A DNA stretch of 15,986 nt from Auxenochlorella pyrenoidosa (Eukaryota; Chlorophyta; Trebouxiophyceae; Chlorellales; Chlorellaceae). The stretch is from positions 492,104 through 508,089 of the forward strand of contig KQ482061.1 of assembly GCA_001430745.1 (NCBI GenBank), written 5' to 3'. Under the pieces are notes generated by a model. It was not told the DNA's origin and made no database searches. It saw nothing but the letters and a program-made list of their open reading frames with translations. This document shows positions 1 to 9,400 of the stretch, piece after piece (the stretch's first letter is position 1; every line of letters starts with the position of its first letter). Position numbers and translations under genes: made by a program.

Positions 1-88
1 TACAAGCCAGCTGTCGGCCCCTAGCGAGGTGGCTGCCCCATGCAGCAGCCGCTTCCCGCTTTGATCCCGCATTGTCAACGAAGAGACA

Positions 89-116
89 CCCCACACCCCC
101 CACCCCCCCCCACCCC
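89..116 (-). other. G-quadruplex motif just inside transporter intron 7
   Basis: On the minus (transcribed) strand there are four G-runs of 4, 9, 6 and 4 separated by loops of 1, 1 and 3 nt. The motif starts 14 nt downstream of the 5' splice site of intron 7 (GT at 129-128). It matches the textbook G4 pattern; folding in the cell is inference. Confidence 0.55.
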
Positions 117-129
117 TCGCAGCGCGCAC

Positions 130-2735
130 CGGACAGCAGGATGTTGAAGAACTTGCGGGTGGTGGTGATGAGCGTGTTGACCAGCGAGCCAAAGGCCTTG
201 ATCGTCCCGAAGATGAACAGCTGGCCCACGGCGCCGCACATGCAGAAGAGCAGGATGTCCCACCCAGCCTGCAGCGCGCGGCGGGATGGCGACCACGCGG
301 GGGGCGGGGCGGCAAGGGGCCAGGGCTGAGCAAGGCTGAGCAGGGCTGAGCAAGTCGGGGATAACGTGGCGCACCATGCGCGCAGGCAGGAAGGGCCGTC
401 CAGCTGGCCACCGGCTGGGAGAGCACAGCATGGAGCGCGCAACATGCGCTTGTTGGCTAGCGTGACTCTGTGATTCGAATGGATGGCCTGTGGCACCACC
501 ACCCCCAGCAGCCCCGCGCCAGCCTGCCTGCCCCAGACGTATGCGCCTGCAGGGCGCCAGGGCGGGCGGCGCACCTCTGGGTGCTCCAGGCAGAATGCCA
601 GCAGCTCCCCGCCCACCGAGCTGAAGAGGAAGAGGATGGGCAGGTAGTAGAGGCCGCACCTGCGGCCCAGGGAGCACCGGGCGCGGCATGTGCAGGCATG
701 CGGTGCAAGGGGCCGGCCGCGCGCAACGCGCCCGCGAGCTGCGTGCTGGCCCAACAGGCAGAAGAATGTGCAAGGGGACATTCTTGCAGCGTTAAGGCAG
801 GAAAGGCGGGATTTGCGGCCAGAAGGCAAGACAGGGCACGTGGGGCAGCTGGGCAAGCAGGGCAGGCAGTGCTGGCTGACCAGAAGTTCATCCAGCACAT
901 CATCTGCAGCGCGCTGCCATGCTTGTAGCGCTTGTGGATCTCATCCTGTGGGGGTGCCGGGGGGGTGCCAGGGAGCGGGGTGCAGGATGAGGCATACAGG
1001 ACGGCGGGATGAGTGCTATGCAGCAGTGAGTCGAGGCACACAAGGCACGCCAGGCGGCGGGTCTGCAGGGAGACAAGAGCAGCGAGGCAGCTGGGTTGGG
1101 AGGAGCTGGCAGCAAGGGTTTGGAGCATGCGTGTCGGCGCGTCTTATACCCGCGTGCCGCATGTGGGCGCGGCAGCGGGCCATGAGTGACGCCTGCTGCT
1201 CTTGCAGCCTCGACCATGCAGCGTGGCTACTGCGAAGCCCCGCTGTCGCGATCACTGGCTGCGGCAGGCAAGCCTGCACGACCTCTGGAGCTGTGGGCAG
1301 CAACCAGGGCCGCGCAAATGGCAGGAGTGCGAAAACATAAGATCCGGCTGCAGCGGGCGTTGCGTGCTGGCGTGCCTGCTCGCCGGCATGCTCAACGCCA
1401 CATACGAATGCAACAGACAGCCGGTCAAGCACGGAACGGAAGGGGAATGGGCAGCAGGGCCAGGTGCGCCCGCGGTGCCTTGGGGCCTGGCCGGGGGCCA
1501 ACCTGCGAGGCGTTGGTGTAGCCATCCAGCACCAGGTTGACCAAGCACAGCGTGTAGCCCAGCGGCGCGTTGGGGCTTGCCAGCTTCCGGGTCACCTTGC
1601 TGCTGCTCTTCATGCCAAACAGGCCCACGCCGGCTGCAGGAGGGGAGGGAGTGCGCGGGATGCTGGAGATACGATGTCCGGGGGGGGGGCCAGGAAGTGG
1701 CGGAGGTGGGCTTGCAGAGCACCCAGCAGCGCTCCAGTCTGCAGAGCACAGCCCTCTGTCTGGCTTTAAAAATGCAGGCCGGCAGGCGAAGTCAAGCACC
1801 AGCAAGGCGCGGGCCGACCTCCTCCCATGGTCGCCCTACCTGAGATGGCGAGGCAGCAGGCATACTCGAGCGCTGAGTAGCGCTTGCCATGCAGCAGTGT
1901 CCCCATGAGCATGACAGGGATCATCTTGGACGACTTGGCCAGCACCTGCAGGGCAAGGTGCAGTGTGAGAATTGGCACAGCAGGCACAGAAACCGAGACG
2001 CCTGCCCGCCAGAGCCGGATGCATGCCCCAAACCCCCACGCCAGCAGCGAACCCAGGTTCGTCGCTGCTCTGCTGCCAAAGCTGTGGTGCAGGTGTGGCA
2101 CCCCACCACAGCGAAAGGCATGCCCGATCGCGTCAGGTAAGCAGAGCCGTGCGCGCGGGCTGCGCCGCGCATGCACACATGCCTGGGCTGGGTACGAGAT
2201 GTACTTGAGCGCCGCCAGGCCGCAGGCAGGCCCTACGCAGTTGGTAATGGCGGGCTTCCAGTAGGCTGTGAAGGGAGGGTACTCGGCCCCAGGCTTCCTG
2301 CGGGCAATGGGAGGGCCGATGCCAGCACAGCTGTCAGCAGGCAGCAGCCTCGTCTGCCTGCTGCACACAGCATGCGGCTGCAAACAAGCAAATAGGTGCC
2401 AACGGGCTGGCTTCCGCATCCTCTGGTGCGCATCTCTCGAGGCTCGCTGCGCGAGCACCTGTCCCGCCGCCACGCGAGCACCCGTCCCGCCGACTGCCTC
2501 CGGCTCCTCACCGCTTGTCAAACAGCGCCACTAGCAAGGCTGCCCAGACGAAGCACACCCAGCATTGAACGGCGTTCAGGGAGGACAGGTGTGCGAAGCG
2601 CACGCCCTGCGGCCCAAACTTCTTGGTGCTCAGCGTCTCCTGGAGCACTCCCTGAGTGAGATAGCTGGCGTAGATTCCCATCACGCATGCTAGCAGCAGC
2701 AGCGTCTGCCGCAGCTTGCTGCCAGTCGCGGCCAT
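130..2735 (-). CDS. UTR1/UTR3-like (SLC35B1-type) ER nucleotide-sugar transporter, 3' end outside window
   Basis: Multi-membrane-span transporter of the drug/metabolite superfamily. Plant UTR1/UTR3 carry UDP-galactose/UDP-glucose into the ER; the animal relative SLC35B1 is reported as an ER ATP/ADP exchanger, so the substrate is not settled here. Exons (minus): 2735-2512, 2297-2183, 1945-1840, 1633-1503, 945-881, 659-575, 268-130. All phases join, giving about 290 residues; roughly 45 C-terminal residues should follow off the left edge. Family hallmarks seen are GVLQETLSTKKFGP near the N-terminus, YPAQVLAKSSKMIPVMLMG, SPNAPLGY, GAVGQLFIFGTI and ITTTRKFF. The start is the ATG at 2735-2733; an in-frame GTG at 2744 is not a eukaryotic start. 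Intron 2 begins GC (CAG|GCATGT). Gene identity is firm; the exact substrate is inference. Confidence 0.9.
321..354. repeat. 10-bp tandem repeat, about 3.4 copies, in transporter intron 6
   Basis: The units CAGGGCTGAG, CAAGGCTGAG and CAGGGCTGAG are followed by a partial CAAG copy. The repeat lies inside the 306-nt intron 6 (574-269). No function is apparent. Confidence 0.75.
946..1502 (-). other. Long intron 4 of the transporter gene, no gene inside
   Basis: This 557-nt intron is the largest in the window, with GTTGGC donor and CACAG acceptor. The flanking exons join NASQ to DEIHKRY exactly where family members are continuous, so no exon is missing. Open frames in it on both strands are low-complexity Ala/Arg/Pro/Cys-rich reading of GC-rich sequence, and I see no RNA gene or repeat. 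Confidence 0.7.
2177..2188 (-). other. GC-type 5' splice site of transporter intron 2
   Basis: Exon 2 ends ...GCC CAG at 2183 and the intron starts GCATGT (2182-2177), ending in CTGCAG at 1946. This junction keeps the conserved YPAQ-VLAKSSK stretch intact and in phase. The nearest GT downstream would insert residues and shift the phase. Confidence 0.8.
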
Positions 2736-3154
2736 CGCTGCCACGGCTCCTAAACAAGCTCAAAGACGGCGGCAAGTGCAGCGATCAATGGATCAAGTCT
2801 GCATACGCGCAATGGCCTCCTCAATTTGGGCAGAGAGGCGCAGCACGGTATCGGGCACAGCAGGCTGCCGGAGTACCCACCCCTGCGTTTGATCTCTTGA
2901 GTTACAATCCTCTTGCCATCAGTGCTTCACGTTACACACAAGGTGCGACCGTTGCAGCGCTGTCACTTGCAAGCCAGACCCGCGCTCTCCACTTGCTTGC
3001 GGAGCGCCGGATAAGCCTCCGACTGTATGCCTGGGATGCAGGTCGGGCTTGTAGCAGCTCAGGCTGCAAGGTCGCTGCCATCAGACAAGGCCCCAACCTG
3101 GCAGTGAATATTGACGCCTGTGCTGTGCTCCCGCTGCTGCAGGAACCCGTGATC
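2736..3154. promoter_or_regulatory. Divergent intergenic region, presumed shared promoter
   Basis: These 419 bp separate the ATG of the transporter (minus) from that of the eIF4B-like gene (plus), so they must hold both 5' UTRs and both promoters. The middle (about 2880-2940) is relatively AT-rich. No clear TATA box stands out. A CTGCAG just before the plus-strand ATG (about 3137-3142) could be an acceptor of a 5'-UTR intron; this is unproven. Confidence 0.55.
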
Positions 3155-5891
3155 ATGGCTGATGTCCCCGCTTCCCAGCCCGCCCCTCAGCGCAAGCGCC
3201 TCGCTCTCAAGCCTCGTGATCCTGAGGCCGCGGCTCGCCTGGAGGCTGAGCGCCAGGCGCAACTGGCCTCCAAGGTGCGCTGTGTCTTGCTGGCCAGCGG
3301 GCAAGCAAGGAGGTCACGAGCGGCGCTCGGTGGCGGTGGCGCCTACGACTGATCGCACTTGCAGGACCCGATGCTTGCAGCTGTCTCAGCAGCTGTTGCT
3401 GCAGCAGGCTGTTACGGACGCTGCCACACCATAGCGAGCTCTGTGGCCATGCTTACCGTTGCAGTCGCTGCTCGCCGCCAGGCAGCACCCAGCCGTGGCT
3501 TCCTGTCGCCCGCCTGCAGAGCCCCTTTGGCGCGGCCAAGCCCCGGGAGGTGGTGATTGCCCAGAAGGTCGGCAAAACGGAGGAGGAGGTGCTGAAGGAG
3601 GAGGTGTCCAAGGAGAAGCTGCACGTGAGCTAGCTGGGTGCTGGGCAGAGGGGGCGGCCGCTCGCTGCGCTCCTGCCGATGCTGCGGCGCCAGCAGCTGG
3701 GAGCAACCCTCGCCAGTGGTGGGCCTTCACCTTGGCTTCGCGGCTCCAGCTGTCCAATCGCTGCCCGCGTGGAACCTGCATGACACTCGGGGCGCGTCTG
3801 GCGCTCGCCGCCCACTGGCAGGCTCCCGTCCCTCTCCCTGAGCCTGCAGCTGCGCCTGAGTGGCGCTCAGCTGGAGGAGAAGCGGCAGGCAGAGGCGGAG
3901 ATTGAGGAGGCCCGCGAGGCGCTGAGCCTGGAGGATGATGAGGCCAAGCGGGCCGCGCTGCAGGTCGGTCCGCCACGCCGAAGCAGGCAATCGCCGCTCG
4001 GCTGGGCTCCCTGTGCTGTGCCGAGCGCGCGCCACGTGCGCGGCGATGCGCCTGGCGCGCACGGGCTGGCCTGCCGGGCGGGCTACCGCAACCCTCCTGC
4101 CACAGCAACAGCGCACAGCGGCCTGGCTGTCGCCCCGCCAGGCAGCACCCCTGGCGTGACCTGCTGAGCTCTGCTGTCTGCGCGCCTCGCGCCACTCCCG
4201 GCCTGCAGACGCAGCTGGCTGAGCGCCAGAAGAAGCTGGATGACCTCATGGAGTCATTTGCGGTGGGTTGCTGTGCACGCTGTGCATGCTGGAGGGTGCG
4301 GCCGCCGCTGCCGCGCCTGCATGCCTGCAGTTGCAGCACCCGATGAGGGACCAAGCCAGGCACTGCAGGGGGCCTGGCCTGCGCACCCTGCTGCCCTGCG
4401 AAGTGAAATCTCCCCTTTTGGGCGAGAACAGGCTGCAGAGGCCGCCTGCCGGGTGGGTCCGCCAGCGCGCGCCCGTGGCGCAGCAGCCTGCGCCAGCAGC
4501 AGCGGCGGCGGCTTCAACCGCCCCGCCTTCCTTCGCCGCCGCTGCCTGCAGAAGGTGACCCTGGAGACGGCGCTGTCGGGCGGGGCGCCTCGCGTCTCCC
4601 AGATCCGGCAGCAGCAGCAGCTAGCGCAGGAGCAGGGCGGGACGGGCGCCCCCGCGGGCGGCGGCTACGGCCAGGGCCGCGGCGGTTACAGCCAGGGCCA
4701 GCAGCCCGGCGGTGGTGGCGGTTTTGGCGGCAGGTGGGGGGCTGCAGGGGCGGGCCGCACAAGAGCTCTCCCTTGCCCCCAACTGTGTTCCTCCCCGTGG
4801 CTGCGTCCCACGGCCGCGGCAGGGCTGACATGCCTCCGCGTGGGCTCTGCTCGCTCGCCGGAGGATTGGAACGCAGGCAACATTTGCCACACGTGCGCTC
4901 GCGCTGCCAGCGGTGCTGGCCATGTCCGAAGCGCCGCGCCCCTGCCCCCCGCCTGGCAGGGAGTTCACCGAGGCCGGCGGGCGCGGCGGCGGCGGCGGCG
5001 GCGGCGGCGGCTCCCGCGGCTTCCCGCGGTACCAGGAGCGCGGCGGCTTCGCCGACAGCTACCAGCAGCCCGAGCGCCAGGGCGGCGGCGGGTGAGTTCG
5101 GGCGCTTGCGACGGCGCGCTGCGTGGCGCTGCAGGCAGCTGCGTGGTGGCCTGCAGGCCTTCCCAACAGCTCCTATGTGACGCCGTTGTGCCTGCCTTGC
5201 TTGAGCTGGGCACTGCGCCGCGAGTGGGGTTGCACTGCAAGCACGCACCCAGCACTTACCTGGGCACCTTGGTACTGCAGGCGGCGCGGGGGCGGCCCTC
5301 GCCTCCCAGAGTGGGCGCTGGATGACGCATCGGGTGCGGCCCGGCCTTTCCCGCCACCCTGCTGGTTCTGTGTGGACCATGCAAAGACAATGGACTTTGC
5401 GTATTGCCTTGGGGCATCTGGCCTGCGCCTGCTGTCGCCTGAGCTGCATGGCCAACCTGCGCTCAACCGCCCTGCTCCTCTCGCCCTGTCTGTATCCCGA
5501 CCCGCAGCCGACGCTGGCTTCTACGATGCCCCGGCTGCCACATCTGCCTTCATTGCCAGCGGCGGCTTCCAGGGAGGTGGCGGCGGGGGCGGCAGCTACG
5601 GCGGCGGCCGCGGCGGCCGTGGTGGCCGCAACAACAACCGCGGCGGCAGCGGCGGCTTTGGCTCTGGAGGTGCGCTGCCTGCTGATCGCACGCTGCGCTG
5701 GCTGTGAGACAGGAGGCCAGGCTGATTGCACCGCGCCAGCCCGTTTGCACCTGCCCCACGCTAACCGAGCTGCCCGCCTGCTGCTGCTGTCTTGATCCCT
5801 TCGGCCCGCAGGCTACTCCCGCGGCCTAGGCGGAGAGTTCCAGTTCTCCGAGGGCGACTCCAGCTTTGGTGCCGGCCAGGACCGCTTCTGA
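3155..5891 (+). CDS. eIF4B-like glycine/RGG-rich RNA-binding protein
   Basis: Nine exons: 3155-3274, 3520-3624, 3850-3963, 4209-4262, 4552-4733, 4960-5091, 5281-5333, 5508-5669, 5812-5891. All phases close on TGA, giving 333 residues. The N-terminus has LALKPR (residues 16-21) followed by SPFGAAKPREVV (41-52), the LKPR...FGGA(K/R)PRE signature of eIF4B, which helps eIF4A/eIF4F unwind mRNA leaders. Residues about 53-131 are highly charged and probably helical or coiled-coil. From about 155 on the protein is Gly-rich, with Q/Y/G stretches, a nine-Gly run and RGG-type boxes (GGRGGRGGRNNNRGG), ending in GEFQFSEGDSSFGAGQDRF. No RRM is visible, unlike animal eIF4B. Exon 7 is short (53 nt) but needed: without it exons 6 and 8 are out of phase. 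The start ATG has A at -3 and G at +4. Naming it eIF4B is an inference from two short motifs and composition. Confidence 0.72.
4985..5011 (+). repeat. (GGC)9 trinucleotide run coding for nine glycines
   Basis: A perfect 27-nt GGC repeat lies inside exon 6 of the eIF4B-like gene. It is in frame and encodes part of the Gly-rich domain, so length changes would add or remove glycines without a frameshift. Confidence 0.9.
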
Positions 5892-6490
5892 ACCCAGAGC
5901 AGCCACTGACAGGTCCTTGAGCAGCTGCCGCTTTGGCGCAGTCATGTCAGGAGCCGTTGAGGCGCCGTGGTTGAGCAATGCCTCCCAAGAACTGCCAGCG
6001 CGCGCAGCTGCTGTACTTTCCGCCTGACGCGGCCTGTTCAGTTCCCGCTCGCTCCCTGCCCCAGGCCGGGCGCAGCGCCCTACACCCGGCCCTTGCCTTG
6101 CTAGCTTTGCAGCAGCCTCACCTCGCCTTTTCCTCTCCCCCTCCTAAAACCCTTCTCTCCCGCGTGTTTCGCCCTGCATGTGTGTCAGTTTTCCCCAAAC
6201 CTCTCCCTTGAACGCATGAACCCTATTAGTCATCCCATGCCCACTGGCTCATGCCGGCCCCCCCGCCCTGCCCCCCCTTGCGGCCCCCTCAATGCATTCT
6301 CGCTCCTTAATCGTTGTTGGCCTTGCTTGCGCAGCACGCAAGCCGATGCAAGCAGACATCATGCTGCAGTTCAGGGCAGCGCTGGGCAAGGCGTCGCTGC
6401 CTGTGGCAGGAGTCGCAGCAGCGCGTGGCTCTGCGCAGAGCATTTTGAGCGGCGCGGCAAATCCCCGCCGGCTGCGCACGTGCTGCCAGC
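5892..6490. other. Convergent 3' region between the eIF4B-like gene and CTF18
   Basis: These 599 bp lie between two facing stop codons and should hold both 3' UTRs and polyadenylation sites. I do not see the Chlamydomonas-type TGTAA signal on either strand. The stretch around 6120-6210 is C/T-rich with a CCTAAAACCC segment. The open frames here (for example plus 5978-6211) look like chance low-complexity reading. No RNA gene is seen. Confidence 0.6.
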
Positions 6491-9400
6491 TCAGCGCGCC
6501 AGGTCTCGCATCAGCACTGGCCGCTTCACCGCGTTGGTGTACCCCTCGTGGAACCTGCGTGCCCGGTGTGGGAGGCGCGGGGTGGTGAGAGCAGCTGGCA
6601 AGGCATACTGGGTGCCATCAGTGGCTGCTGCTGCATGCGGGGCCGTGGCTGAGCAGTGTGGCGCGCTGTGGCTGCGCGTGCCGCCTGGGCAGGGGGGAGC
6701 ACCCGAGAGGCCCCTGCTGCAGAGCAGCACACCGGCGCTGCCGCGCTCACTTGTAGAGCACCGGGAACTTGGGCTGGCCGCCGCCGCCCTCGCCGCCGCC
6801 GCCCACCGAGCCTGCCTTCGCCAGCCGCTGCTCCTTCAGCTGGTCCAGCCAGGTGGCTTTGCGCTCCCGCTGCGCCCGCTGCGCCCCGCCCGCCGCGCCC
6901 GCCGCCTTCATGCGCTGCGCCAGCGTGGCGTGCACCACGCCCGGCTGGGCTACCGCAGCCGGTGCCCCCGCCGCGGGGTGCAGCTGCTGGTTGGCAGCAC
7001 CAAGGGCCGCGGGGCCCGGGCCATCGGGACCGCCACGTCGCGCCACCTCAGCGCGCCGGATGGCCTCCATGTCGGCCTCATGGCTGACCGTCTGCCGTAC
7101 CGCGGCGGGCAGCTGCCGGCCCTTGGGCGCCATGCCCTGCACAACAGGCGGGCGCAGGCGAACGACGGGACCAGGGTTTCAGAAGCCAGCAAAGCGGCGG
7201 CAGGGACATGCTGGTCCCTTTTAGCCAGCCAGTGGCACCAGTGGCACGGTATTGTGCGCCAGGTGGGAAAAGGGGGGGCCGCAGCAACCATGGGCACAGC
7301 AAAATGCGCCACATCCGCTGCGGGCACGCAACGCACCGGGAAGGTGCAGGTCACGTGCACCGCGGGGCGGAGGCGCAGGGGCGGCTCTGCCGGCGCGCCG
7401 CGCACCCCCGCCGCCTGCTGCTCGCCGCCGGCGGCCTCTGCCTGCTGCCGCTGCCGCTCCTCCTCTGCCTCCTCTGGCGTCGGCTCCAGGCTGAACCGCA
7501 GGTTGTACGCGAGCAAGGCGTCCACCAGCTGCCTGCAGGTGAGGTCCGGGCCGGCAGAGCGGGGTGCTCGTGGGTCCCAGCGCAGCGGGCGGATGCATTC
7601 GCCTGCACAAGCCGACGGCGGCCCGCGCCACTGGCGCCCTGGCTTCGATGGCCCGCTGTACGGGGCGCTGCAGCCGCCTCCGAGTGCCCTGCTGTCCCAC
7701 CCACAGCCCAGCGCACGGGGCACGCACAGCAGCAGGCCACCCACCGCATGACTGCCGTCTCCTGCGGCGAGTACAGGTGCTGCGAGACGGGGCGCATCGC
7801 GGGCGCCAGGATGTGCATGAGCTGCGGCAGCACCTCCAGCACCATGCTGCAGGCAGGGCGAGGCAGGTGGAGATGGGCAGTCAGAGCATGCAGGGCTCAA
7901 GCACTTGCAGTAGGGCTCACGCCGAAGCTGCAGCCAGGAGCCGTGCCAGCCGCCCTGGCGCCCGCAGCACCATGCAGAGGAGGCAGCAATGCTCTGCGCG
8001 GCCAGGCACGCAGGCCAGTGGCAAGCCGCCGACTGCGCATGGTAGAGCATGGTGGGAGTGAGCCTGCCCGCGCAGCATGGGGGGTTTACGTCACAAAGCG
8101 GAAACTCGAGCAATTTCTGTGCATTCGCGCAGCCAGCCCTGGCCCTCAGCCCGCTTGCCTGCGTCCACTGGTGGCGGCCAGAGCGGCTGGCGCCACCCCA
8201 AGCATCCAGCCGCGCAGGGTTGTCAGATTGCCTGCCAGCCGGCGCTGGCTGTCAAACGCCGCGCGCGGCCACTGCAGCTGCGGCCTGCGTGAGGAGGAAC
8301 GGGGTGGGGTTGGGTGGGCACATGCTTTCCACCCAGGGCTGCTTCTTGCATGCACATGGGCGGCAGCTGGGTGAGCTTGCAACTTGTTGTCCTCATGCAT
8401 GCCGCATGGCCTCACAAGCCCTCTTGAAGGACGCCCCACGGGAGCGCACCTGTCGGGCCCCGCCACCAGCCCGCTCAGCGCGACCAGCGGGGCGGGCACA
8501 TACTTGAGCAGGGCAAACTCGGCGCGGGTGTGGCAGGAGCGCAGGAATCGATCGGCGTCGCCCAGGCAGTTGAGCGCGCCTGCAGGGCGCAGGCGTGGCC
8601 GGGTTAAAGCGGGGGCGGAGGCTTTCTCCAAGAGCAATGCGCAGCAGGCTGAGCTCAGCAGCTGGTGGTGGCACTCGTGTGGAAGCGAACCCGCAGGCCG
8701 TGCTGGGATCATGGGCGTGGCCCCACCAAAGGTGCGGCAAAGGCGAGGGCTGGTGCACCCATGCAGCGAGCAGCGGCGTGCACCCCATGCAGCATGTGCC
8801 CACTTGTGGTGCGCTGCAGGGCCATGTCAAAGTAGCGCAGGCCCAGCATGTTCTCGTGCACACCCCTGCATGGGGGGGGCCCAGGGGGGAGGCGTGGAGT
8901 GCGGTGAGCAAGCGCCGATGCCTTGGTGCAGCCCACCCATCGCCTGCGCAGACACCCGCCAAGAGCTCCAGAGCGCTTGCCCTGACGCCACACCCCTCTG
9001 CATCCGGGCCTGCTTCTGCCCTCTCCTCATGACGGCTTGGGACGGATACATGCCTGCATCTTGGCTCGCCCTGCATGAGTTCCGCCCCACCCCCCGGCAC
9101 GCAGCAGAAACCAGGTGCCAGGTGGCGCAGGGCAGGCGGCGCCCCACCCGAGCACAAGGTCGGCCTCGCCAAAGTCCTGCAGGGTGTCGTACAGCCGCTG
9201 CGCGCGCTGCGCCTCCGTCTCCCCTGCCTTGCCAACGATGCCCGGAGCCTTCTGCACGAGCAGGAATGGCAGGGACAGGGGGGGGCGACATGTGGGTGGG
9301 GTGAGTGCTGAGAGGCCCAAAACACTCGTGACCGCACCGCTGGGGCAGGCAGCGCAGCTCTGCCTGGCAAGACCACTCTGACCATGCTGCCAAGGCTAGA

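Noticed and set aside
75..1128. Long minus-strand open frames of more than 200 codons over the transporter introns
   Set aside because: They read through introns as Ala/Pro/Arg/Cys-rich low complexity. The conserved transporter segments are in short frame-switching exons instead.
2736..2744. Alternative transporter start at 2744
   Set aside because: The codon at 2744-2742 is GTG, not ATG. The family-like N-terminus starts at the ATG at 2735.
5978..6211. 77-codon plus-strand ORF in the convergent 3' region
   Set aside because: Pro/Ala/Ser/Leu-rich composition, no recognisable motif, and placed where the 3' UTR of the eIF4B-like gene is expected.
6747..6749. Stop codon as the end of CTF18
   Set aside because: The TGA overlaps a good donor (AA|GTGAGC). 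Splicing to 6554 adds [14 protein letters not shown], the expected CTF18 tail, in phase.
6180..8374. Plus-strand ORFs of 523 and 388 codons
   Set aside because: They are antisense to well-supported CTF18 exons, have Arg/Ala/Gly-rich composition and no domain. Long chance frames are common at this GC content.
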